From: Campylobacterales bacterium | Lineage (GTDB): Bacteria; Campylobacterota; Campylobacteria; Campylobacterales; JALSKU01 | Direction of reading: 5' to 3' | Length of the DNA stretch: 20,436 nucleotides | Assembly: GCA_027023175.1 (NCBI GenBank) | Contig: JALVWW010000014.1 | Coordinates: forward strand, 1-20,436 | Notes under the pieces: model-generated | Told to the model about the DNA's origin: nothing | Databases searched by the model: none | Seen by the model: only the letters and a program-made list of their open reading frames with translations | Translations under genes and position numbers: made by a program | Shown: positions 14,378 to 20,436 of the stretch, piece after piece | Layout: every line of letters starts with the position of its first letter | Position numbering within the stretch: the stretch's first letter is position 1

Positions 14378-15758
14378 AAAGTACGAGATAGTTTTTGGGC
14401 TTATCATATTGGGGATACTTCATTACATATTCAAAGACGCACAAAGCAGTCTGGCTTTTGCAGGAGTATTTGCCGGCTTTTTCAACTCCTCCAGAAGTAG
14501 TAAAAATGGTAATCTAAAAGACAAAATACAAAAAGTTATAACTGAAGCTGCAAACGGTAATCTAGAACCAAGAATTACCGGTATAGACATGAATGACCCG
14601 TTAAGCCAAATCGCATGGGGAGTTAACGACTTGCTCGACCAAGTGGAAGCTTACATGAGAGATGTCAATACTGCTGTAAGTACAGCTAGCGAAGGGGAAA
14701 CCTGGAGAAAAATATATCCTCAGGGCTTAAAAGGATTGTTTCACTACTCTGCCAACAGTCTTGAAAAGGGTGTTGAGGGTATTATCATCGGAAATAAAGA
14801 GAAATTTAGAGGTAAATTAGGTGCTAGTTTTGGTAAATTAAACGGTGGCATGATAAAGTCTTTACATATCATACAAAATGATATTACTGCATTGAGGGAT
14901 GAAGTGAAAAGTATCCAAGATATCACTTCTCAAACTGCTGAAAAATCAAACAGTAGCCTGGAGACAACAAATCAACTCTCAGATAAGTTAAATACTCTGA
15001 TAGAACTTATAGTAGGTATAACCGAGGCGATTAGCTCACTTAGTGAAAGAAGCAGTGAGATAAGCTCTGTAGTCAATCTTATCAAAGATATAGCAGACCA
15101 GACAAATCTTCTTGCTCTCAATGCCGCCATAGAAGCTGCCAGAGCAGGAGAGCACGGTAGAGGTTTTGCAGTCGTTGCCGATGAGGTCAGAAAATTAGCC
15201 GAGAGAACCCAAAAAGCAACAAGTGAGATAGCCATAACCATCCAAACTTTACAGCAAGAGACTAATGATATCCAGGCAAATGCGACAGAGATAAATGAGA
15301 TAGCCACAACTTCCGGTGAAACAGTCAATGAATTTAAAAATACCCTTTTAGACTTCAATGAAAATGCAAATACTACAGCAAAGTCAGCCAATTTGATAGC
15401 CGATAGAAGCTTTACAACTCTTGTAAAAGTTGACCATATAATTTATAAAACAAATATTTACTCTTCTGTTATCAATGAAAATCCGAATGATAACAACTTT
15501 ATAGATGAAAACCAATGTCGTTTTGGACAATGGTATAACGGTGAAGGAAAAGAGATATATGGAAAAATACCTGTTTACAAAGCCATTGAAGCACCTCATA
15601 GAGCAGTTCACCAGTATGCCATAGCAAATGTTGAACTTATCAAAGAGAGAGGACTCAAAGAAGAGTTAAAAGATACACTTTATGAAAATTTTGTAAAAAT
15701 GGAAGAAAACAGTAACAAACTATTTGAAATACTTGATAAATTATCCAGAGAAGAGTAA
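14349..15758 (+). CDS. Membrane-anchored chemoreceptor with C-terminal CZB zinc domain (CetA-like)
   Basis: The 469-residue protein begins with a short hydrophobic hairpin (about residues 13-46) and has no periplasmic sensor domain. A HAMP-like segment follows, then a coiled-coil signalling domain with the highly conserved tip EAARAGEHGRGFAVVADEVR near 262-281, which docks CheA/CheW. The C-terminus (about 350-430) fits the chemoreceptor zinc-binding CZB fold: H363, C390 in CRFGQWYNGEG, H417 and H421 in APHRAVH are the expected zinc ligands. The ATG overlaps the PAS gene by 29 bp, with AAGGAG at 14334-14339 inside that gene, so production is probably coupled. The pair resembles CetA-CetB energy taxis. 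CZB domains are linked to zinc and hypochlorous acid sensing. No C-terminal receptor-methylation pentapeptide tether is seen. Confidence 0.9.
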   Translation: MSLLHHYRDKKYEIVFGLIILGILHYIFKDAQSSLAFAGVFAGFFNSSRSSKNGNLKDKIQKVITEAANGNLEPRITGIDMNDPLSQIAWGVNDLLDQVEAYMRDVNTAVSTASEGETWRKIYPQGLKGLFHYSANSLEKGVEGIIIGNKEKFRGKLGASFGKLNGGMIKSLHIIQNDITALRDEVKSIQDITSQTAEKSNSSLETTNQLSDKLNTLIELIVGITEAISSLSERSSEISSVVNLIKDIADQTNLLALNAAIEAARAGEHGRGFAVVADEVRKLAERTQKATSEIAITIQTLQQETNDIQANATEINEIATTSGETVNEFKNTLLDFNENANTTAKSANLIADRSFTTLVKVDHIIYKTNIYSSVINENPNDNNFIDENQCRFGQWYNGEGKEIYGKIPVYKAIEAPHRAVHQYAIANVELIKERGLKEELKDTLYENFVKMEENSNKLFEILDKLSREE

Positions 15759-15760
15759 GG

Positions 15761-16489
15761 TTACTTTTTTATAAGGTTCATGGATTTAAAAAGTCTGTGA
15801 ACCTCTTTATCTTTTATAAAACTTACATTATAAGGATGCACAAAGAAAAGTTTTTCAAACATATTGGAGCACTCTAGTTTTTCTATGTCTTTTGCCGCAT
15901 TTCCAAAGAGAATAAGCTTGATATCATACTCTTTTATACTGCATAGTAAACTCTCCACAAATGTTCTCCAGGCTCTGAGGTGATATTTGCTTTCCTCTTT
16001 CTTGGTAAAAATTAGAGCCATGTTTAAAAGCAAAATTCCATTTTTTTCAAAATTGTCTTTTAATTCCAGGGTATTACTACAAAGATTTCTGCTATCTATT
16101 GTTGCGATGGCATTTTGAGACAAGTCATCTGCACTCAACAAGCCTTCACACAAAAGAAGCATTTTTATAAAATTTCTTAGACTGGTTGCCCTATTTACCT
16201 CTGTTGAAAAACCTTTTGAAGTGAATACCTCTTTTACTCTCGCGTCTATAAAAGCATATCCTATGGCACTCTCTTTTCTTGGATAGGGGTCTTGTCCAAA
16301 AAGTATATATTTTACTTCTTGTAAAGACAGGGTTTTAAATGGGTTTAGAAAATTATAAATATCAGGGAAAAAAGTTTTGTCATTTATTAAAAAATTTAAA
16401 TACTCTTTATCAAGTGCGCGAAGAGCATCTTTCAAGATATTCCTCCATGAAGGATGAACATCTTTTATAATATTATTTAATACCTTCAA
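15761..16489 (-). CDS. Diverged uracil-DNA glycosylase (family 1-like) protein
   Basis: Family 1 uracil-DNA glycosylases remove uracil from DNA. The 242-residue protein keeps much of that pattern. GQDPYP (65-70) replaces canonical GQDPYH, with the catalytic aspartate D67 present. GYAF and LLLNMALIF carry the uracil-recognition asparagine N156, LILFGNAAKD matches the strand before motif B, and HPYNVSF at 218-224 stands where HPSPLS is normal (His kept, Ser-Pro lost). Other catalytic-loop residues differ, and the insert at residues 85-150 is unlike Ung. It could be an active glycosylase of altered specificity, or a paralogue with another role. It is the last gene of the mqnP operon, overlapping the preceding gene by 17 bp. 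Its stop lies 2 bp from that of the convergent chemoreceptor. Confidence 0.75.
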   Translation of the reverse strand: MKVLNNIIKDVHPSWRNILKDALRALDKEYLNFLINDKTFFPDIYNFLNPFKTLSLQEVKYILFGQDPYPRKESAIGYAFIDARVKEVFTSKGFSTEVNRATSLRNFIKMLLLCEGLLSADDLSQNAIATIDSRNLCSNTLELKDNFEKNGILLLNMALIFTKKEESKYHLRAWRTFVESLLCSIKEYDIKLILFGNAAKDIEKLECSNMFEKLFFVHPYNVSFIKDKEVHRLFKSMNLIKK

Positions 16490-16967
16490 TCTTTAAAACC
16501 AACTCTACTTCACCGATACCTATGCGAAGATTTCTTGCAATTTCACTGACACTCAAGCCTTTGTTGTAAAGGTTTACTATCTTTTTTTCATTTGAGCTAT
16601 AACTCTCGGGCATTATAGAAAAGTTTTTTATCTTGTCATCTATGAGAGATAGTTTTTCTTCCATATTGTCCCTAACCTCTGATAGATACTTTTCCTGTTC
16701 ATTTTTAAATGATATAACAAACTGTGTTATTTTTTGTAAACTCTCTTCAATATTTTCATCTATATACTCTTTTATCTCCTGTTTACTAATTGCATACTCT
16801 TTTTGTTTGAGCTCTTTTTCCAGGTCATATATCTTTTTGTTTAAATCTTCTATGGCCTTTTCATATAAAAAAAACTTTTTGCTTGTTTCACTGTCTTTTA
16901 TTTGTATATATATCAGCAGTACAAAAAATACAAATCCCGCTGCACCATATATCAGATAATCATACAC
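16473..16967 (-). CDS. Membrane-anchored coiled-coil protein with C-terminal helix-turn-helix (DUF6115/DUF2802-like)
   Basis: The 164-residue protein has one N-terminal membrane helix (about residues 4-22), a long charged coiled coil (about 30-115), and a C-terminal helix-turn-helix-like unit (127-160) with KGLSVSEIARNLRIGIGEVELVL. That layout, and the EIAxxLxxGxGEVELxL pattern, resemble from memory the Bacillus SwrB/YlxL (DUF6115) proteins and DUF2802 proteins near flagellar genes. In Bacillus, SwrB helps activate the flagellar export gate. I cannot confirm the family without a profile search, and a role in this organism is unproven. It overlaps the upstream gene by 8 bp and the downstream one by 17 bp, so it is firmly inside the mqnP operon. 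Confidence 0.7.
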   Translation of the reverse strand: MYDYLIYGAAGFVFFVLLIYIQIKDSETSKKFFLYEKAIEDLNKKIYDLEKELKQKEYAISKQEIKEYIDENIEESLQKITQFVISFKNEQEKYLSEVRDNMEEKLSLIDDKIKNFSIMPESYSSNEKKIVNLYNKGLSVSEIARNLRIGIGEVELVLKIEGIK

Positions 16968-17490
16968 TTTTATTCCTCTTTTTAAGCTCTCTTATCATCA
17001 CTCTCTCCCTCGCCACCACATAGGCACTCCAATCTTTTATATCTTTTTCATGCATCAATGTTATCTCAGCTGTATTTTTGCTCACAGCTTTAAAAAACAG
17101 GGGTATCTCTCTCTTGGGAAAAACAGGCATCGCTATCCTTGCATAATACTCTATACCTTGAGATAAAATATCTTTTTCAAGTTTAAAATGCTCATATCCT
17201 ATGCCTTCAATTCTCTGGATATTTTTTAGCTTGATAAACTCTCTTTCTTCATTTTTTACAAGTGCGGTCAGTTCATCCACCTTTCTGTGAAGCTCCACCA
17301 TCAAAGTCAAAAGAACTTCATCACTGTCTCTAGTGTCACCCTTTGCTTTTGCAAGTTTTAGCCACTGACCGATACTATCTTCTTCATATTCACTTAAGCT
17401 ATCATACTCTTTTTTAAACTCATCATATCTTTTTTGGCACTCTTCATACTCTATAACCAAAGGTGCATTAACTACTCTTATATCATTCAT
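16960..17490 (-). CDS. Conserved hypothetical protein, possible atypical PilZ-fold
   Basis: I do not recognise this 176-residue cytoplasmic protein with certainty. It has no signal peptide or membrane helix. The first half is helical and acidic, with a segment LMVELHRKVDELTALV (about 63-78). That resembles the helix that often precedes degenerate PilZ domains. The second half is beta-rich (GIGYEHFKL, IEYYARIAMPVFPKREIPLFF, TAEITLM) and ends in a basic helix (WSAYVVARERVMIRELKKR). The pattern suggests a PilZ-like barrel, but the c-di-GMP motifs RxxxR and (D/N)xSxxG are absent. The gene starts 4 bp after mqnP and overlaps the coiled-coil gene. I vaguely recall a hypothetical gene next to the prenyltransferase in Campylobacter, so the linkage may be conserved. 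Confidence 0.65.
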   Translation of the reverse strand: MNDIRVVNAPLVIEYEECQKRYDEFKKEYDSLSEYEEDSIGQWLKLAKAKGDTRDSDEVLLTLMVELHRKVDELTALVKNEEREFIKLKNIQRIEGIGYEHFKLEKDILSQGIEYYARIAMPVFPKREIPLFFKAVSKNTAEITLMHEKDIKDWSAYVVARERVMIRELKKRNKSV

Positions 17491-17494
17491 ATCA

Positions 17495-18346
17495 CTACTT
17501 TGTCCAAATATCCAAAACTATAAGTCCAAAAAAAACAATACCCAGATATCCATTTACAGTAAAAAATGCTTTATCGATTTTATCAAAATCTTTTTGAACT
17601 ATCCTGTGTTCGCTATAAAGCATCACAGCTGCAACTAAAACGGCAAAATATGCAAAAAAACTACCACCATAGGCCAAAACAAAAAAGAACCAAAAAAGAA
17701 CAGTCAAAGCATGAAACAACTTGGATATAAACAAGGTACATTTTACACCATAAACAGAAGGAATAGAATGCAAACCCTCTTTTTTGTCAAACTCAATATC
17801 CTGCAAGGAGTAAAGCAAGTCAAATCCGGCAACCCAAAATATAACTCCACAAGAGAGTAAAAGTGACCAAAGCGGAATATCTGCCTCCACCGCCACAACA
17901 CCGGCGATCGGGGCAAGCCCCAAAGACAAGCCTAAAACCACATGGGCAAACGGAGAAAATCTCTTAAAAAATGAATATCCTCCCAAAACTAGAAGAATGG
18001 GAAAACTTAGCCAAAAAGCCAAAGAGTTAACAAAGTATGCCACCACTATAAAAACAATAGCATTTATACCAACAAACAGTAGTTGTTTTTGTGAGCTTAT
18101 CCTGCCATCCACACTTGGCCTTGATGCAGTTCTTGGATTTTTGGCATCTATGTCTCTATCAAGGTATCTGTTAAACCCCATAGCAAAATTTCTAGCACTT
18201 AATGCAGCTAAAAGCCCAAGAAAAAAGAGTCGCCATCCAAACCATCCATCTGCCGCCACAACCATAGCGGTAAAAATAAACGGCAAAGAGAATATAGAGT
18301 GCTTGAACATCACCAATTCATTAAAATCATTCAGTATCTTCTTCAT
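17495..18346 (-). CDS. mqnP: UbiA-family prenyltransferase, probably MqnP of the futalosine menaquinone pathway
   Basis: This 283-residue membrane protein attaches a polyprenyl chain to an aromatic acid. Its two Asp-rich, magnesium-diphosphate-binding motifs are NRYLDRDID (N59, D63, D67), followed by NPRTASRP, and LQDIEFDKKEG (D183, D187), followed by LHSIP. About eight to nine hydrophobic helices surround them. Campylobacterota make menaquinone by the futalosine route, so the likely substrate is 1,4-dihydroxy-6-naphthoate (MqnP) rather than 4-hydroxybenzoate (UbiA); this is inferred from lineage. Menaquinone is the electron acceptor of the complex I encoded nearby. The frame is open upstream to 18682, but those 112 extra codons are antisense to miaA, so the ATG at 18346 is chosen. 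No Shine-Dalgarno precedes it. Confidence 0.9.
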   Translation of the reverse strand: MKKILNDFNELVMFKHSIFSLPFIFTAMVVAADGWFGWRLFFLGLLAALSARNFAMGFNRYLDRDIDAKNPRTASRPSVDGRISSQKQLLFVGINAIVFIVVAYFVNSLAFWLSFPILLVLGGYSFFKRFSPFAHVVLGLSLGLAPIAGVVAVEADIPLWSLLLSCGVIFWVAGFDLLYSLQDIEFDKKEGLHSIPSVYGVKCTLFISKLFHALTVLFWFFFVLAYGGSFFAYFAVLVAAVMLYSEHRIVQKDFDKIDKAFFTVNGYLGIVFFGLIVLDIWTK

Positions 18347-18352
18347 AAGTAA

Positions 18353-18358
18353 ATGATA
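18353..18358 (-). promoter_or_regulatory. Candidate -10 element just upstream of mqnP
   Basis: On the minus strand TATCAT ends 6 bases before the mqnP ATG, placing a start point about at the ATG itself. Together with the missing Shine-Dalgarno, this suggests a leaderless transcript. The 52-bp mqnP-miaA gap must also hold the miaA promoter, for which I see no clear box. Weak evidence on its own. Confidence 0.3.
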
Positions 18359-18398
18359 CAATAACTTTGATAAATTTGTTATTAGGGAGTGAAGTTCC

Positions 18399-19292
18399 AT
18401 GAAAGAGGTGGCGATACTTGGTCCTACAGCATCCGGCAAAACTACCTTGTCTTTAGAATTGGCTAAAACTTGTAATGGCATTGTGCTTTCGCTTGACAGT
18501 CTAAGCGTATATAAAGAGATTAATATTGCTTCAGCCAAACCTACAAAAGAGGAGAGAAGTGATATACCACATTTTGGTATCGATGAAATATATGTAAATG
18601 AGCACTTTAGCAGTGCACTATTTTTTGAGATATATAAACTCGCAAAAGAAGAGGCTTTGAAAAATAAAAAAAATCTTATCATTGTAGGCGGAACAAGTTT
18701 TTATTTAAAGTCATTAGTGGAAGGGCTGAATCCAAAGCCAAATATTTCAGAAGAGATAAAAAAAAAGATAAAATACATTTCCATTAAAGATGGATATGAA
18801 ATGATTAAAAAATATGACCCCGTTTATGCAGATAAAATTTCTTCAAAAGACAAATACCGTATAGAAAAGTGGCTTGAAATATTTTTTGCTACCGACAAGC
18901 CTCTTACAGACTATTTTAACTCTTCAAATAAATCACCTCTTATAAAAGATTTGAAAATTTACGAGATAGAAATAAACAGGAGCAAATTAAAAAATAAAAT
19001 AGATTTAAGAACTAACAAAATGATTCAAACAGGTCTTATAGATGAAGTGCTTTACCTTGAGAAAAAATACACAAGAGCCCCAAAGGCTATGAATTCCATA
19101 GGCATCAAAGAGACTTTGGAGTATCTTGACGGATATCTAAACTTGCAAGAATTGCAAACAAAAATAACAAACAAAACAGCACAGTTAGCTAAAAGACAAT
19201 CAACCTTCAACAAATCTCAATTTAAAGGTATCATAAAAGCCGATACTAAAACTTTAAGAAAGCTTATCCAATCTTATTTACAAAGTAGTTAA
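18399..19292 (+). CDS. miaA: tRNA dimethylallyltransferase MiaA
   Basis: MiaA transfers a dimethylallyl group to N6 of A37 in tRNAs that read U-starting codons, improving codon pairing. The 297-residue protein has the P-loop GPTASGKT at 8-15, DSLSVYKEINIASAKPT from 33, GGTSFYLKSL near 107-116, and the C-terminal signature AQLAKRQSTF. The canonical DSMQVY is DSLSVY here, which I believe is common in Campylobacterota. AGGGAG about 8 to 10 bases upstream supports the ATG. The last 29 bp overlap, tail to tail, the DUF815 gene on the other strand. It is divergent from mqnP across only 52 bp. Confidence 0.95.
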   Translation: MKEVAILGPTASGKTTLSLELAKTCNGIVLSLDSLSVYKEINIASAKPTKEERSDIPHFGIDEIYVNEHFSSALFFEIYKLAKEEALKNKKNLIIVGGTSFYLKSLVEGLNPKPNISEEIKKKIKYISIKDGYEMIKKYDPVYADKISSKDKYRIEKWLEIFFATDKPLTDYFNSSNKSPLIKDLKIYEIEINRSKLKNKIDLRTNKMIQTGLIDEVLYLEKKYTRAPKAMNSIGIKETLEYLDGYLNLQELQTKITNKTAQLAKRQSTFNKSQFKGIIKADTKTLRKLIQSYLQSS

Positions 19293-20040
19293 AAAACTGT
19301 TTTGCGCACCTACCGCTTCTATTACCTCCTTTTGATGCTAAAAATTTTTTTGCCTCATTGTGAAGCAACTCTTTGTCTATATCATACTCTTTAAAATAAC
19401 TATCCACTATATCAAAAAAATTATCCTGACTTCCCTGATAAAACGATATCCAAAGTCCAAATCTATCTGAGAGTGAAATCTTTTCCTCTACACTGTCACT
19501 ATAGTGAAGTTCCCCGTTTGTTACTTCGGTACCGAAGTTGTCTTTCCAGTATTCCGGCACCAAATGTCTTCTATTTGATGTTGCATAGATTATGACATTC
19601 TTTGGAGCTACTTCTATGGAGCCTTCAAGTACACTTTTTAGTGCCCGGTATGACACATCTTCTTCACCAAAACTCAAATCATCACAAAATATGATAAATT
19701 TATATCTCTCCTCTCTTATCTCGTCTATGATTTCCAAAAGATTTATCAAATCCTCTTTTCTTATCTCTATGATTCGAAGCCCGTTGTTTTTAAAGTGGTT
19801 GAATACAGCTTTAACCAAAGAGGACTTTCCTGAACCTCTTGAGCCCCAAAGAAGAGCATTGTTGGCAGGTTTGTTCAAAAGAAAATTTTTTGTATTTTCT
19901 AAAAGCTTCTCTTTTTGAGTTTCTATCCCCACAAGTTTTGAGAGTGTAATAGGGTCTATATTTTTATCTTTGACGGGCTTTAGGATATTTCTTTTGGCTC
20001 TGTATACAGCTGCTTTTGTCTTATCCCATTCAATTTTCAT
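19264..20040 (-). CDS. DUF815-family P-loop (AAA-type) ATPase
   Basis: This 258-residue cytoplasmic protein has Walker A GSRGSGKSS at about 66-74, Walker B FIIFCDDLSF at about 115-124, a sensor-like IIYATSNRRHLVPEYW block and a downstream EKISLSDRFGLWISF segment. This layout, and the GIETQKEKLLENT helix before the P-loop, are typical of DUF815 proteins: conserved ATPases, usually 250-290 residues, with no established function. An in-frame ATG at 20067 would add nine residues but lies deeper inside the upstream gene. The ATG at 20040 (MKIEWDKTKAAVYRAKRN) fits the family start better and overlaps the upstream gene by 11 bp. No strong Shine-Dalgarno is seen, so translation may be coupled. Its 3' end overlaps miaA by 29 bp. 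Confidence 0.88.
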   Translation of the reverse strand: MKIEWDKTKAAVYRAKRNILKPVKDKNIDPITLSKLVGIETQKEKLLENTKNFLLNKPANNALLWGSRGSGKSSLVKAVFNHFKNNGLRIIEIRKEDLINLLEIIDEIREERYKFIIFCDDLSFGEEDVSYRALKSVLEGSIEVAPKNVIIYATSNRRHLVPEYWKDNFGTEVTNGELHYSDSVEEKISLSDRFGLWISFYQGSQDNFFDIVDSYFKEYDIDKELLHNEAKKFLASKGGNRSGRCAKQFFNYFVNKIG

Positions 20041-20248
20041 ATTTTTTTGCCCACCAAAGAAATACAAATCCCGGAGCTAAAAGTATCGCATAGCCTATAA
20101 GTTTTCTCGGATCAAATGTAGATATCTTTTGCCACAGCTCACTCCATCCTCCGTCGCTGTATGCCTGAAAAAAGCCTAAAAATATAATAGCCAAACCAAA
20201 AACTATCCAAATCCTTGCCAATATCAAAAGCATTTTATACTTCAACAC
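20030..20248 (-). CDS. Small two-helix membrane protein upstream of the DUF815 ATPase
   Basis: This 72-residue protein has two hydrophobic helices (about residues 7-28 and 50-66), separated by a short aromatic, polar loop (AYSDGGWSELWQKISTFDP). It ends in a positively charged tail (WWAKKYEN), suggesting both termini are cytoplasmic. The start is GTG at 20248, preceded by AAGGGAAG at workable spacing. TTG at 20245 or ATG at 20233 are alternatives, the latter leaving a shorter first segment. It overlaps the DUF815 gene by 11 bp, so the two are likely co-translated; a membrane partner for the ATPase is a reasonable guess. I do not recognise a named family. Confidence 0.65.
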   Translation of the reverse strand: MLKYKMLLILARIWIVFGLAIIFLGFFQAYSDGGWSELWQKISTFDPRKLIGYAILLAPGFVFLWWAKKYEN

Positions 20249-20269
20249 TTTTTCTTCCCTTTAAACTAA

Positions 20270-20420
20270 CCTTACACCCTATATCGCACCATCAGTGAGT
20301 TTTAAAGTATATGAGTGCAAGGCGGTTTTGCTTTGGCATAGCCGTAGCTATGTTAAAGTGAAACCAACGAAACAATCGTGCACTTTAAAACTCACCCAAA
20401 GGGCATTATAGAATGAGGCA
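20270..20420. repeat. Long palindromic non-coding element (dispersed-repeat or MITE-like)
   Basis: This stretch has nested inverted repeats and no reading frame. Outer arms GTGAGTTTTAAAGT (20295-20308) and ACTTTAAAACTCAC (20382-20395) are perfect 14-mers. The inner arm 20324-20342 pairs with 20347-20365 around the loop CGTA, as 15 Watson-Crick and 4 G-T pairs. TGCA copies (20316-20319 and 20379-20382) lie between. Similarity of the two ends extends outward: CTATA near 20279-20283 is mirrored by TATAG near 20408-20412. Such compact imperfect palindromes are typical of dispersed intergenic repeats or MITEs. A structured RNA is the alternative. Outer limits are uncertain because the window ends at 20436. 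Confidence 0.7.
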
Positions 20421-20436
20421 TCCTACTTCGTTAGAA

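Noticed and set aside
14972..15391. 139-residue minus-strand open frame inside the chemoreceptor gene
   Set aside because: Shadow of the repetitive coiled-coil coding sequence, with no ribosome site or recognisable domain.
18347..18682. 112-residue N-terminal extension of the prenyltransferase
   Set aside because: It is entirely antisense to the 5' part of miaA and the intergenic gap, and UbiA proteins begin at the MKKILNDFNELVMFKH position.
20041..20067. Upstream ATG of the DUF815 gene
   Set aside because: It would add nine non-family residues and lengthen the overlap; the ATG at 20040 fits better.
1..20436. CRISPR array, tRNA, integrase or transposase genes
   Set aside because: No spaced direct repeats, cloverleaf-like segments or mobile-element proteins were found by eye on either strand.

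Overview
The window is an AT-rich bacterial segment, almost fully coding. Several signs point to Campylobacterota (the former Epsilonproteobacteria). The nuoH-I-J-K-L-M-N order is followed directly by a flagellar pflA-type gene, an arrangement I recall from Campylobacter and Helicobacter. A UbiA-type prenyltransferase is divergent from miaA, the NuoI and MiaA motifs are of the epsilon type, and there is a short PAS protein paired with a chemoreceptor. The host is probably a free-living, sulfurimonad-like member, but the genus cannot be fixed from the sequence alone. Assignments rest on reading the translations by eye; no database search was possible.

Region 1 (1-7472, + strand) is the distal half of the complex I operon. 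It holds the last codons of the upstream subunit (probably nuoG), then nuoH, I, J, K, L, M and N with gaps of 10 bp or less or short overlaps. Together these genes encode the membrane arm plus the two-cluster ferredoxin-like subunit. Region 2 (7473-9937) starts with a perfect 13-bp hairpin and continues into pflA, a large periplasmic TPR protein of the flagellar motor. Flagellar rotation uses the proton-motive force that complex I builds.

Region 3 (9952-12767) is an envelope and redox block. An outer-membrane phospholipase A and a lipoprotein cytochrome c form a minus-strand pair. They diverge across a very AT-rich 208-bp gap from a di-haem cytochrome c peroxidase. Region 4 (12800-15758) holds moaA (minus strand), then a plus-strand Aer-type bipartite receptor: a soluble FAD-type PAS protein overlapping by 29 bp a membrane-anchored chemoreceptor that ends in a zinc-binding CZB domain.

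Region 5 (15761-18346, minus strand) is a tight four-gene operon: the menaquinone prenyltransferase mqnP, a possible PilZ-fold protein, a membrane-anchored coiled-coil protein with a C-terminal helix-turn-helix, and a diverged uracil-DNA glycosylase-like protein. Region 6 (18399-20248) has miaA convergent with, and overlapping by 29 bp, a DUF815 ATPase that is coupled to a small two-helix membrane protein. The window ends in a non-coding, strongly folded palindromic element (about 20270-20420) that looks like a dispersed repeat or MITE-type element.

No tRNA, rRNA, CRISPR array, transposase or phage gene was seen, and no gene-free stretch exceeds 300 bp. The least ordinary items are the terminal palindromic element with its strand-asymmetric wobble pairs, the CZB-tailed bipartite receptor, the uncharacterised pair inside the mqnP operon, and two candidate leaderless genes.
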